Positions 1-7,822 of a stretch of 64,000 bases of DNA are shown here, piece by piece. The notes under the pieces were generated by a model. The model was not told the DNA's origin. It ran no database searches and saw only the letters and a list, made by a program, of their open reading frames with translations. Position numbers and translations under genes: made by a program. Each line of letters starts with the position of its first letter. Position 1 is the first letter of the stretch. Where the stretch lies: positions 14,334 to 78,333 of the forward strand of contig JBMDXA010000196.1 of the NCBI GenBank assembly GCA_048594725.1. Reading direction: 5' to 3'. The DNA comes from JAFDZV01 sp048594725. GTDB lineage: Bacteria; Bacteroidota; Ignavibacteria; OLB7.

Positions 1-342
1 CTCGATCATCCGTACAAGAGTGCGATCGTTGCGTTGCGGCAGGTTATCCTCCACGCCGATCCGGCCATCGGCGAGGAGATAAAATGGAACGCACCCAGCT
101 TCCGCACATCGGAACATTTCGCCACGATGCATCTTCGCGCAAAAAACGGCGTGCAGCTAATCCTCCACCGCGGAGCGAAAAAACGGAATGATGCGTCCGG
201 CATGACGATCAGCGATCCGGAAGCGCTGCTGGTATGGCTTGGCGATGACCGGGCATCGGTCACGTTCGGATCTGCGGAGGAGATCGAGTTGAAACGGACC
301 GCCCTGACGGAGCTTATCCGGCAGTGGATCGCATATCTGTAG
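1..342 (+). CDS. DUF1801 (YdhG-like) domain protein, 5' end cut by window
   Basis: The frame is open from the first base, so the gene begins upstream of the window; the 113 visible residues run to the TAG at 340-342. The readable start (LDHPYKSAIVALRQVIL followed by IKWNAPSFR) is the typical core of DUF1801/YdhG-like small cytoplasmic proteins, where a helix ending in ALR.vIl..dp.i.E.IKWn.PsF. precedes a beta-rich part. The family is structurally characterised but has no firm biochemical function. A TTG at 34 is an unlikely start because conserved sequence lies before it. It is followed by a repeat-rich non-coding stretch and is convergent with mfd. Family assignment is from recognition of the motif only. 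Confidence 0.8.
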   Translation, partial: LDHPYKSAIVALRQVILHADPAIGEEIKWNAPSFRTSEHFATMHLRAKNGVQLILHRGAKKRNDASGMTISDPEALLVWLGDDRASVTFGSAEEIELKRTALTELIRQWIAYL

Positions 343-391
343 AGAGTTACTCATACTACGTACCTGGAAGAAAGTTTGCTGAGGTTCTTCT

Positions 392-505
392 TCGGTGTTG
401 TCGCGGAGTTCCACTCCGCAACCCCAGCTGCTACCAGCGCGCACGGAGTGGAACTACGCGCGAACGACCCTCAGAATCTCAGAAAACATATCTGTAGGTA
501 CTTAG
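392..505 (+). repeat. Dispersed palindromic repeat, copy A
   Basis: This non-coding stretch matches the reverse complement of 47714-47821 almost base for base. Shared blocks are TCGGTGTTGTCGCGG, TCCACTCCGC, a CGCGCACGG segment, CGCGCGAAC and CAGAAAACATATC. It contains two palindromic parts: GCGGAGT-TCC-ACTCCGC at about 403-419 and a CGCG-flanked arm about 30 bases later. A shorter inverted relative lies at 772-838. Location is strictly intergenic. It looks like a REP/BIME-type or non-autonomous mobile element; no terminal target duplication was established. Confidence 0.7.
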
Positions 506-548
506 AGCGGGTTTCAGTTGAGTGTGAGGTAACGCTCCTCAGAAGAAT

Positions 549-620
549 GGGCCGCTCCTACGGAGCTTCCGAAGAAAACACTGACACCATAGCTACAGAC
601 GGGTGCTCCCTACGGGAGCC
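549..620. repeat. Paired-hairpin intergenic element (GCTCC-TAC-GGAGC)
   Basis: Two perfect small hairpins with the same TAC loop, GCTCC-TAC-GGAGC at 554-566 and GCTCCC-TAC-GGGAGC at 605-619, flank a 38-base spacer containing ATAGCTACAGAC. The symmetrical build suggests a palindromic repeat family rather than a terminator, because neither hairpin is followed by a T-run. Confidence 0.55.
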
Positions 621-771
621 AGAACCGATCAAGTCAATTGAAATCTGCTCACGGTAGTGGTTGATGGCAGGAAAGGAGATGCCGGCTGGTGTAGCCCCAT
701 CTCCTTTCCTGTTCTCTTACACACCTGGGAATATAGTTCCCGAGATTCTCCCAGTTCCGTATCCGCTGTCT

Positions 772-838
772 GGCGCGGAGTTGTACTCCGTGCGCCCGGC
801 TGCGGCATCGCTCGCGGAATGGCGCTCCACGACAACGC
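772..838 (-). repeat. Dispersed palindromic repeat, partial copy B
   Basis: Read on the minus strand, this segment (CGTTGTCGTGGAGCG, then CATTCCGCG, then GCGCACGGAGT) aligns with the first two thirds of the copy at 392-505 and with 47714-47821. It lacks the CAGAAAACATATC tail of those copies and is more diverged. Confidence 0.5.
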
Positions 839-854
839 ACGCTCTCATCGCCAC

Positions 855-895
855 TATCTCCCCTCTCCCAATCGAAAATCTACAATCGCCAATCG
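855..895. repeat. AATCGAAAATC-type heptamer repeat
   Basis: A short run of imperfect CAATCGAAAATC / CAATCGCCAATCGA units. The same wording recurs at 4587-4655, 4927-4963 and 56558-56570, always intergenic and mostly just beyond a gene end. Confidence 0.5.
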
Positions 896-901
896 AACAT
901 C

Positions 902-3900
902 CTACGACTCAACCTCCGCGGCCCTGGCATCCCGCATCTTCGATGCAAAACGCTTCAGCACGCGCTCGGCCTCCTCGGCATCGTTGATGCCCTGATAGAC
1001 GATCGCCAGCGCCTTCCCCTTGGTTTCCAGCTGGGCGCCGCGCTCGCGGCTGATGGATTCCATGATCGACTGGAACCACCGCTCGTAATAATCGCGGTTG
1101 GTATCCGACGGCAGATCCAGGCGCATCTCGCCATCGCGCAGGGCGCAGCGCACGGCGCCGGTGGGCATGGCCGCCAGACGCAGGCGCACCGCATCGAACA
1201 GACGCTCGGTCTCCGGCGGCACCGCTCCGAACCGGTCGCGCATTTCCGAGAAGATGCCATTCAATGCTCCGGTGTCCTTTGCCGAGTACATTCTGAGATA
1301 GAAATCGTAGCGCTCGGAATCGTCGTTGATATAGGTTTTCGGGATCAGCGCATCGCCGCTCACCTCTATCACGATATCCTCGTTGTCCGGCAGGGCCACC
1401 TCCCGCTCCTCCTGCTCCAGCTGTTCGGCGAACAGATCGCGGAACTCCTCCCGCTTCAGTTCCTCCACCGCCTCATCGACGATCCGCTGGTAGAGTTCAA
1501 AGCCGACATCCTCGATAAAGCCGGACTGCTCGGCGCCCAGCAGGTTGCCGGCGCCGCGGATCTCCAGGTCGCGCATCGCCAGCTTCAGGCCTGACCCCAG
1601 ATCGGTAAGCTCCTGGATGGCCTGAAGGCGTTTCAGGGCGATCCGCGAGAGCGCCGTGGGGGGCGGCACGATCATATAGCAATACGCCTGGATGTTGGAG
1701 CGTCCCACGCGCCCCCGGATCTGGTACAGCTCGGCCAGACCGAACTTGTCGGCGCGGTTGATGATGATGGTGTTCACCGCCGGGATATCGATCCCCGACT
1801 CGATGATCTTGGTAGCCACCAGGATATCGAACCGCCGCTCGATGAACTGCATCATGGTCTTCTCGATCTGCTCGGCGCTCATCTCGCCATGGATCACCGT
1901 CACCCGGGCATCCGGCACCATCTCCCCGATCCTTCCGGCCAGCTCCTCGATATCGCCGATCTTCCAGTGCACCACGAAGCACTGCCCGCCACGGCGCAGC
2001 TCCCGTTTGACGGCATCGGCAAGGGCGTCGTCGTTCCACTGCATCAGCTCGGTGACGATCGGCAGGCGGTTGCGCGGGGGAGTTTCGATGGTGCTCAGAT
2101 CGCGCGCGCCCATCAGCGAGAAGTTGAGCGTGCGCGGGATGGGCGTGGCGGTAAGCGTCAGCGTATCGATGTTGGCGCGCATCTGCCGGAGCTTCTCCTT
2201 GGCGGTGACCCCGAAGCGCTGCTCCTCGTCGATGATGAGCAGCCCCAGATCCCTGAAGCGCACATCCTTGGAGAGGATGCGATGGGTGCCGATCAGCACA
2301 TCCACCTTTCCCACCTTCAATTTCTCCAGCGTCTCCTTCTGCTCCCCCTTGGAGCGGAACCGGGAGAGCAGCTCCACATTCACCGCATAGCGCTCCAGGC
2401 GGTCGCGGAAGGTAGTGTAATGCTGCTGCGCCAGGATGGTGGTGGGGGCCAGGATCGCCACCTGCTTCCCCCCCTGCACCGCCTTGAACGCGGCGCGTAC
2501 GGCCACCTCGGTCTTGCCGAACCCGACATCGCCGCAGACCAACCGGTCCATCGGCGTCGGGGATTCCATATCCTTCTTCACCGCATAGGTGGCGCTGGCC
2601 TGGTCGGGGGTATCATCGTACATGAACGACGCCTCCAGCTCGCGCTGCCACTGGGTATCGGCGGGGAACTCGAACCCCGGCTGCGACTTCCGCACAGCAT
2701 ACAGGCGTATAAGCTCGCGGGCGATATCCTTGACGCGCTTCTTGGCGCGCGATTTCACCCGCTCCCACTCCTCGGTCCCCAGCCTGCTCAGCTTGGGCTG
2801 CGCCCCCTCCTTCGATGAATATTTCTGGAGCCTGTTGATATAGTTCAGGTTCACGAAGAGGGTATCGCCGCCGGAATATTCCAGTTTCACCGCCTCCCCG
2901 CGCGATCCCGCCGCGTTGATGGTCTCCAGCCCCACGAACCGCCCTATCCCCTTGTCCACGTGCACCACGAAATCCCCCGCCCGGAGCTGCTTCAGCTCGC
3001 GGAGGGTGAAGCCCTTGAACTTCTTCTGCTGGCGCCGCTGCACTCTGGAGCGGCGGCGGCTGAAGACCTCGTGCTCGGTTAGAACGGCCAGCTTGATGGC
3101 GGGGATCAGAAAACCGTTGGAGAGGGTTTCGGATTCATAGACCACATCGGCGGCGCCGAACCCGTACGGCTCACCGGCATCGGCGGCGCGGTCGCACTCC
3201 CCATCCACAAGATCCTCCAGGCGGCGGCGGGCCTCCGGGCCATCGGCCAGCAGGAAGACGAGATGACCTTCCGAGCGAAGGGCGGCCACCCCCTTGCAGA
3301 GTTCCTTCAGCGAGCTGGAATAGCTCGGCTGCTGCCGCGCCCCTACTTCCAGAATCTCCCCCGGCGTGCCGGCGAAGAACTGCGAATGGAGAATCCGCCG
3401 CCACCGGCTCATCCCCTCCACCAGCTCGTGATGCCCGGCCTCCTCCAGCAGACCCTCGATCCGCTCCGGCTCCTCCAGAAAGAACGTGGCGTTCTCCGGG
3501 AGGTGGTCCAGCAGGGTGGCGGTAAGCTCCTCCTGCTGCTCGGAATGGAACAGGCGCGCCATCAGGTTCACCGACGCCATATCCCGCATGGAGCGCTGCG
3601 ACAGGGGATCGAACTCGCGGATCGAATCGATCTCGTCGCCGAAGAACTCCAGCCGCACCGGCCGCTCCGAGCCCACCGGGAAGATGTCCAGGATGCCGCC
3701 GCGCACCGCATACTCCCCCACCGACTGCACGATATCGGAGCGATCGAATCCCCCCAGCGCCAGGTGCTTTGCAAGATCTTCGAACCCGATCCGCTCCCCC
3801 CGCCGCAGTTCTATCACGCTGCTGGTGATGTTCTGCTGCTGCGGCACCCGTTCCCCCAGCGATTCCACATCGGTGACGATCACCCGGTTCGGGTTGTCCG

Positions 3901-4228
3901 CCAGCGACTTCAGCGCTTCGGTCAGGGAGATCACCTCGGCATCGAGCGTATCGCGGAGCGTGGCGGCCGTGTGATGATCCCCCTGATACAGGAGCACATG
4001 GTCGGAGCCGATCAGGGTAACAAGGTCGGCGAACGCCGAATCGGCATCCGCGCGATCCTCGAAGATCATCACGAACGGCTCGCCGCTGCGCTGGTACAGC
4101 AGTGCCACCGCAGCGCTGCGAAGCGATCCGGCCAGGCCGGTCACCCGTGTTTCCCTCCCGGTTCTGGTTGCTTCCAGAAGCGAGCTCATCAGAGGGCTGG
4201 TGCTCAGTTTATCGAGAATACGTCTCAT
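902..4228 (-). CDS. mfd: Transcription-repair coupling factor Mfd
   Basis: A 1108-residue superfamily 2 DNA translocase that releases RNA polymerase stalled at lesions and recruits UvrA. The length fits the family (about 1150). The N-terminal UvrB-like modules carry no helicase motifs. The RNA-polymerase-interacting region follows (GDFVVHVDKGIGRFVGL), then the RecG-like motor with Walker A GDVGFGKTE (Lys about 572), DEEQ box (Asp about 667), LTATPIPRTL and the QIRGRVGRS motif. The C-terminal TRCF domain is present. The ATG at 4228 has no obvious Shine-Dalgarno site. The gene stands alone, convergent with the repeat-rich stretch on its left, with a hairpin-rich 730-base leader region on its right. 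Confidence 0.97.
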   Translation of the reverse strand: MRRILDKLSTSPLMSSLLEATRTGRETRVTGLAGSLRSAAVALLYQRSGEPFVMIFEDRADADSAFADLVTLIGSDHVLLYQGDHHTAATLRDTLDAEVISLTEALKSLADNPNRVIVTDVESLGERVPQQQNITSSVIELRRGERIGFEDLAKHLALGGFDRSDIVQSVGEYAVRGGILDIFPVGSERPVRLEFFGDEIDSIREFDPLSQRSMRDMASVNLMARLFHSEQQEELTATLLDHLPENATFFLEEPERIEGLLEEAGHHELVEGMSRWRRILHSQFFAGTPGEILEVGARQQPSYSSSLKELCKGVAALRSEGHLVFLLADGPEARRRLEDLVDGECDRAADAGEPYGFGAADVVYESETLSNGFLIPAIKLAVLTEHEVFSRRRSRVQRRQQKKFKGFTLRELKQLRAGDFVVHVDKGIGRFVGLETINAAGSRGEAVKLEYSGGDTLFVNLNYINRLQKYSSKEGAQPKLSRLGTEEWERVKSRAKKRVKDIARELIRLYAVRKSQPGFEFPADTQWQRELEASFMYDDTPDQASATYAVKKDMESPTPMDRLVCGDVGFGKTEVAVRAAFKAVQGGKQVAILAPTTILAQQHYTTFRDRLERYAVNVELLSRFRSKGEQKETLEKLKVGKVDVLIGTHRILSKDVRFRDLGLLIIDEEQRFGVTAKEKLRQMRANIDTLTLTATPIPRTLNFSLMGARDLSTIETPPRNRLPIVTELMQWNDDALADAVKRELRRGGQCFVVHWKIGDIEELAGRIGEMVPDARVTVIHGEMSAEQIEKTMMQFIERRFDILVATKIIESGIDIPAVNTIIINRADKFGLAELYQIRGRVGRSNIQAYCYMIVPPPTALSRIALKRLQAIQELTDLGSGLKLAMRDLEIRGAGNLLGAEQSGFIEDVGFELYQRIVDEAVEELKREEFRDLFAEQLEQEEREVALPDNEDIVIEVSGDALIPKTYINDDSERYDFYLRMYSAKDTGALNGIFSEMRDRFGAVPPETERLFDAVRLRLAAMPTGAVRCALRDGEMRLDLPSDTNRDYYERWFQSIMESISRERGAQLETKGKALAIVYQGINDAEEAERVLKRFASKMRDARAAEVES

Positions 4229-4304
4229 AAACGATCGGAAATTCGAGAAAACATGCGAGATAATGGGAGAAGCAGACTATGATGGAGATCATATGACCAC
4301 CCTG

Positions 4305-4353
4305 CCCCGCAACGCGGGGAAGCCGGCAGGTGTTCATGCGAAGTCCTGCCGGC
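4305..4353. other. Two consecutive hairpins upstream of mfd
   Basis: CCCCGC-AAC-GCGGGG (4305-4319) is followed directly by GCCGGCAGG (4322-4330) pairing with CCTGCCGGC (4345-4353). They lie 77-125 bases upstream of the mfd start codon and could be in its 5' leader. No known riboswitch class could be assigned. Confidence 0.4.
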
Positions 4354-4586
4354 AGAGCCGTAACCTATCACTTTTATGACGAACGGCCCACCTCCGGAAC
4401 CTGGAAGATCGCCGGAAGGTAAACAGACTTACAAACTCCCCGCCGGATATTTGGTTACCACCGGCATACTTCTACCCAACCCCGGGCCAATGTCAGGCCA
4501 AGGCCGGCAACGGGTATCGGATGAACACCCCGCGATGAGAGGAACGAGGATCAATATACGACCGGGAGATTGTTCGATCGGGGATT

Positions 4587-4655
4587 GGAAGGATTGTCGA
4601 TTGGGAGAGAGGGGAGGGATTTTCGATTTGCGATTTTAGATTTTCGATTGGGAGA
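4587..4655. repeat. GATTTTCG-type heptamer repeat block
   Basis: TCGATTGGGAGAG occurs twice in direct orientation, framing GATTTTCGATTTGCGATTTT-like units. This is an AT-rich island in a GC-rich chromosome. The same wording in opposite orientation lies at 855-895 and 4927-4963. Confidence 0.55.
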
Positions 4656-4681
4656 GAAGAAAGCAGGGAGGATGGGGCCGG

Positions 4682-4728
4682 GATATCCACATTTGCACCG
4701 TAGATATCCACAAGGCAGATATCCACAA
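4682..4728 (+). other. Cluster of three DnaA-box-like nonamers
   Basis: ATATCCACA occurs three times in direct orientation, starting at about 4683, 4704 and 4719. Each differs from the classical DnaA box TTATCCACA only in the first base. The cluster lies next to the AT-rich heptamer block at 4587-4655 in a gene-free stretch. This is motif spotting only: no origin genes (dnaA, dnaN) are nearby. Confidence 0.3.
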
Positions 4729-4926
4729 AGCCACGAAAAAAAATCCCCATAACCGGTGGCTATGAGGATAGGGATAGTAGGGACAGCGATCGGAGACTGT
4801 TCCGTGACGGCTGGCAGGGAGGTAGCGGATCGCAGCTGGTAGCAAGGAGAGAAACAGAGGAGAACTCGATGCCGCAGGCATTCTTTATTCTCCCACCCCC
4901 CAGACTCAACGACTCCTGAACCCTCC

Positions 4927-4963
4927 TCCCCCAAATCGAAAATCGAAAATCGAAAATAGCTAG
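4927..4963. repeat. AATCGAAAATCG heptamer repeat at gene end
   Basis: Three or more tandem AATCGAAA units immediately downstream of, and touching, the stop of the cytochrome-like gene on the minus strand. The rest of the 4229-4959 stretch shows no convincing gene. Confidence 0.5.
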
Positions 4964-5400
4964 TCGTTCTTGGCGCCGTTGGCGATCCATGTACGGATCG
5001 CATCGATCTCACTGCTGCCGAGCGCCTGGTTGCCGTAGGGCATCAGATCCCCCTCCCCGGCTCCCGGACCGGTCAGCTTTACCAGCAGAAAGGAGCTGTC
5101 GGGCTTGCCCGGAACCACCAGCTTCAGCCCTCTGGCATTGGCCGCTTCGTTGACCGCCGGCACGCCGACGAGGTGATTATAGACATCCTCTCCCTCCAGA
5201 ATCAGTCCCCCCCTCTGGCCGAGCTTGCCATGGCAGGAGGAGGTGGTGCAGTTCTTCTCCAGGATATTCTCCTTGATGCTGGAGAAGGTGGAGGCGGTGC
5301 CGGATGGCCCGGTGGCCTCATCGCCGCATCCCTGAACGCAGAGGAGGGCAACCGCGCAGAGAGGGAGCGCGGAAAGGAGCATCGGCTGGAAACGTTTCAT
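4960..5400 (-). CDS. Cytochrome-c-like lipoprotein with CX4CH motif
   Basis: A 146-residue exported protein. The ATG at 5400 gives a lipoprotein signal (hydrophobic stretch ending VQGC, Cys25). Residues 51-57 read CTTSSCH, a CX4CH heme-attachment motif of the kind known from some multiheme cytochromes. Near the C-terminus DLMP followed by a helix ending AIRTWIANGAK is the usual distal-methionine and closing helix of small c-type cytochromes. It starts 7 bases after the beta-barrel gene and is the last gene of a three-gene operon. The likely role is electron transfer at the cell surface or in the periplasm. The longer spacing of the heme motif leaves some doubt whether heme is bound. Confidence 0.75.
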   Translation of the reverse strand: MKRFQPMLLSALPLCAVALLCVQGCGDEATGPSGTASTFSSIKENILEKNCTTSSCHGKLGQRGGLILEGEDVYNHLVGVPAVNEAANARGLKLVVPGKPDSSFLLVKLTGPGAGEGDLMPYGNQALGSSEIDAIRTWIANGAKND

Positions 5401-5407
5401 GGGGAGG

Positions 5408-6355
5408 CTAGAAGGAATAACCGAGTTGAACGAGAAAATCCTCGTAGACCACCGTGCTGTGTCCCCATACGATATAGGAATACCCGGCACTGATGTCCAT
5501 CTGCGGGAGGATCTTGTAGGAAACCGCCAGTTGCGGGCGGATATAGCTTGCCTTGTTGAAATCGAAGAAGTGATGCCCCGCCTCCAGGCTGAGCCCGGAG
5601 AACCGGTCCTTCGACGTGGTGGGAGGGGGCTCGCCGATGCTGAAGGCCCCATCCATGCCGATCTTCGCAAAAAGCTTCTCGCCGGTGAACGGGATGGTCC
5701 CGCCGAACTCCGCCGTCGTCAGGATCTGGTTCACCGCCGCCCCCTCGCGCAGCCTGTAGCCCAGCGATGCCGAGGCATACGGGCCGTTGAACGAGCGGGA
5801 GACATGGAGGTTCAGATCGTAATCACGTTCCAGCAGGCCGGGGATCTCCGTAAGAAGATGGCCGTTGCGAACGCTTGCGGCCTCGTACAGATAGGGAAGG
5901 CGCACCGTGGCGGAGACCGCCGTGGGATATTCGCCGTCCAGCAGCTGGTACTTCAGCCCCAGCCACATATCGCTGGGCCCGTGGTAGAAGCGCGACGGAT
6001 CTTCCGACATGCTATCGACGGTCTCGGAGGCCCAGAGATAGGTGAACAGATACGATCCCTCCAGCCCCTTGATGATCCCGATATCCCCCGATAGATAGAG
6101 GAAACGATAATCGTGGGTCATGTTGAAGAGCGACCGGTAGATCTCCCCCTCGGTGTCGCGCCGCTGGGCATCCGGCTGGTGCTTCCAGTTATATCCCACT
6201 CGCACGCTCCCCTCCCCCGGCTCCGGCACCCAGCCCCCTCCGCCCCATGCGCTCCGCACGGCCAGAAGAAGCACCAGCGCCACAAGTGCCGGAAGGCACC
6301 TGTGACGCTGCGTTGCAGAAAAGCGATATCGGCTGATAGCGGATGGTATACGCAT
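5408..6355 (-). CDS. Outer-membrane beta-barrel protein
   Basis: 315 residues with an N-terminal hydrophobic signal (PALVALVLLLAVRSAWG). Alternating aromatic/polar strands follow, such as GSVRVGYNWK, YRFLYLSGDIGII, ASASLGYRL and MDISAGYSYIVWG, and the protein ends in LGYSF with a terminal Phe, as expected for BAM-inserted barrels. It resembles the broad family of exported barrels often annotated as MetA-pathway/phenol-type porins, but no substrate can be assigned. It starts 6 bases after the stop of the copper-monooxygenase-like gene and is followed after 7 bases by the cytochrome-like gene, so the three are almost certainly co-transcribed. No Shine-Dalgarno site is visible, so the exact start is uncertain. 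Confidence 0.8.
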   Translation of the reverse strand: MRIPSAISRYRFSATQRHRCLPALVALVLLLAVRSAWGGGGWVPEPGEGSVRVGYNWKHQPDAQRRDTEGEIYRSLFNMTHDYRFLYLSGDIGIIKGLEGSYLFTYLWASETVDSMSEDPSRFYHGPSDMWLGLKYQLLDGEYPTAVSATVRLPYLYEAASVRNGHLLTEIPGLLERDYDLNLHVSRSFNGPYASASLGYRLREGAAVNQILTTAEFGGTIPFTGEKLFAKIGMDGAFSIGEPPPTTSKDRFSGLSLEAGHHFFDFNKASYIRPQLAVSYKILPQMDISAGYSYIVWGHSTVVYEDFLVQLGYSF

Positions 6356-6361
6356 AGGAGA

Positions 6362-7357
6362 TTAAATCCGATGCGATTCCATCAGAACCCCGCCGACGAA
6401 ATCATAGATCGCCTTGCCATCCGGCGGACCCGGATAATAGAAGGCGAAGAGATTGGCGTGCTCCTCATATTCCACGTGCGGGCCGAACTTGATCTCATCC
6501 TCGGTCCGGTTCTCGAACGTCGTGATGTAGGCCAGGCTGTCGCCGGCCTTGATGGTAAGCGGGGTGGGGAACTGAAGGATCGGGGGCTCGTCCCAGTTGG
6601 GGCTCTGGTAGATCGTGTCGATCAGCTTGGTGCCGTCCCAGTGTCCCACGGTGAATGTCTTTCCACGGCTGTGGAAATGCCCGGTCATCAGCAGCAGCTT
6701 CACATCATTCTTGAACGGCGGCACCACCTTGCAATAGGTGGCCGAGGTGAACGGCGGGATCTTCACCACGCGGTTGTTGGAGAAGACCGCTCCCACCAGC
6801 GAGGTGACGTTCTGCTTGTCGGTGGTCCAGAAGTTCACCATCACCTTGCCACGCCCGTTCGGGGTCTTCTGCGTCCCGGCATTGACATAATGGGTCTGGA
6901 AGATCATCTGCTGCGCGGCGCTCAGCTTGATGGCGACACCCTGAGGAAGGGTCCAGGTGAAATCCCCCTTCTGCGAGGCGGCCACCATGTCCCAGCTCTC
7001 CCAGGCGATGGCGTTGAACGAGTTCTCCACACGATCAGGCACGTTGATGGTGTCGCTCTTGAAGATGTTCATGTGATGGCTGCCCTTGTTGAACTTGAAC
7101 TCGATTTTCGTCACATAGACGTCCTCGGTGATGGGCAGCTTCTGGTAGTAATTCTTCTGTACTTCCTCTCCGGCGGGGGCATCGAACGGCCCGATGACGA
7201 CCTGGAATCCCTGGCCGGTCGGCGGCGGGGCTAGCGTTACATCAGCGCTGGAGTCGCCGGGAGCAGCGGGGTCATCGCTGGAGCATCCCCAGCTCGTGCA
7301 GGCGATGGCGGCGGCCGCCAGGATCGCGAAGAGACGTGCCTGTGGCAATGATTTCAT
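6362..7357 (-). CDS. Type II copper monooxygenase-like lipoprotein (PHM/DBM fold)
   Basis: 331 residues; the ATG at 7357 is preceded by a strong site (AGGGAGGA). A lipoprotein signal ends ...SWGC. The His pattern follows peptidylglycine/dopamine monooxygenases: HH at 94-95, H156 in QTHYVNAG, HFH at 227/229, and EEHANLFAFYYP at 298-309. The spacings (61, 71 and 71 residues) are nearly those of PHM (64, 70 and 70 between His108, His172, His242 and then His244-Met314). At the Met314 position this protein has His300. The family hydroxylates C-H bonds with ascorbate as reductant; here a cytochrome-like lipoprotein encoded in the same operon could be the electron donor (inference). First gene of the operon. 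Confidence 0.8.
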   Translation of the reverse strand: MKSLPQARLFAILAAAAIACTSWGCSSDDPAAPGDSSADVTLAPPPTGQGFQVVIGPFDAPAGEEVQKNYYQKLPITEDVYVTKIEFKFNKGSHHMNIFKSDTINVPDRVENSFNAIAWESWDMVAASQKGDFTWTLPQGVAIKLSAAQQMIFQTHYVNAGTQKTPNGRGKVMVNFWTTDKQNVTSLVGAVFSNNRVVKIPPFTSATYCKVVPPFKNDVKLLLMTGHFHSRGKTFTVGHWDGTKLIDTIYQSPNWDEPPILQFPTPLTIKAGDSLAYITTFENRTEDEIKFGPHVEYEEHANLFAFYYPGPPDGKAIYDFVGGVLMESHRI

Positions 7358-7822
7358 GAGTCCTCCCTGTGTGCGGAACGATGGTTGATAGGTACTTACC
7401 GTCTGTGCGATATACCGTATTACGCGAGAATGAGCCTGCACGTACTTTGAATCGCATTCGTGGGGTATCCGGTATAGATGACTTCAGAGCACGAAAATGC
7501 ACATCTCCACGAAAACTTTTTTGTAAATGCCACCGCAGAGCCGCTGCCGGGCTCATCAGGCGGGCACCGGAACGGCCTGGTCCGGGGGGCGCCCCCCGTC
7601 CAGGGCGATTATACCAGCGTATCGGGAATAGCAGGTGGAGAAGATAGCATGGGAGAACGTACGGCACCCAATGGCGCGCATGGATTTTGCATGGGGAAAC
7701 GGAAGAGAAATATACCGATGTTCCCGGATAGATCATCCAGGGCCGCCGGGTTCATCGTCATGCAATGCCGGTGAACCGGATGCAGGAGCATCCGCCCGGA
7801 ACGAAACCATGCAACCTGAACC
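7358..7822. other. Divergent intergenic region with GC palindrome
   Basis: No gene is supported here. It separates the copper-monooxygenase operon (minus) from the MEMO-family gene (plus) and must hold both promoters. The one conspicuous structure is a perfect 16-base palindrome CGGGGGGCGCCCCCCG at 7583-7598, with no T-run after it on either strand. Confidence 0.5.

Noticed and set aside
4305..4353. Possible cobalamin-type riboswitch (GGGGAAGCCGG..., CCCCGCAAC wording)
   Set aside because: The words occur in the wrong order and, on the plus strand, no gene starts downstream. On the mfd strand no B12 box is found. Simple hairpins explain it.
4551..5012. 153-codon minus frame in the gap next to mfd
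   Set aside because: Its apparent periodicity comes from the DNA repeats (GATATCCAC and GATTTTCG units), not from a protein.
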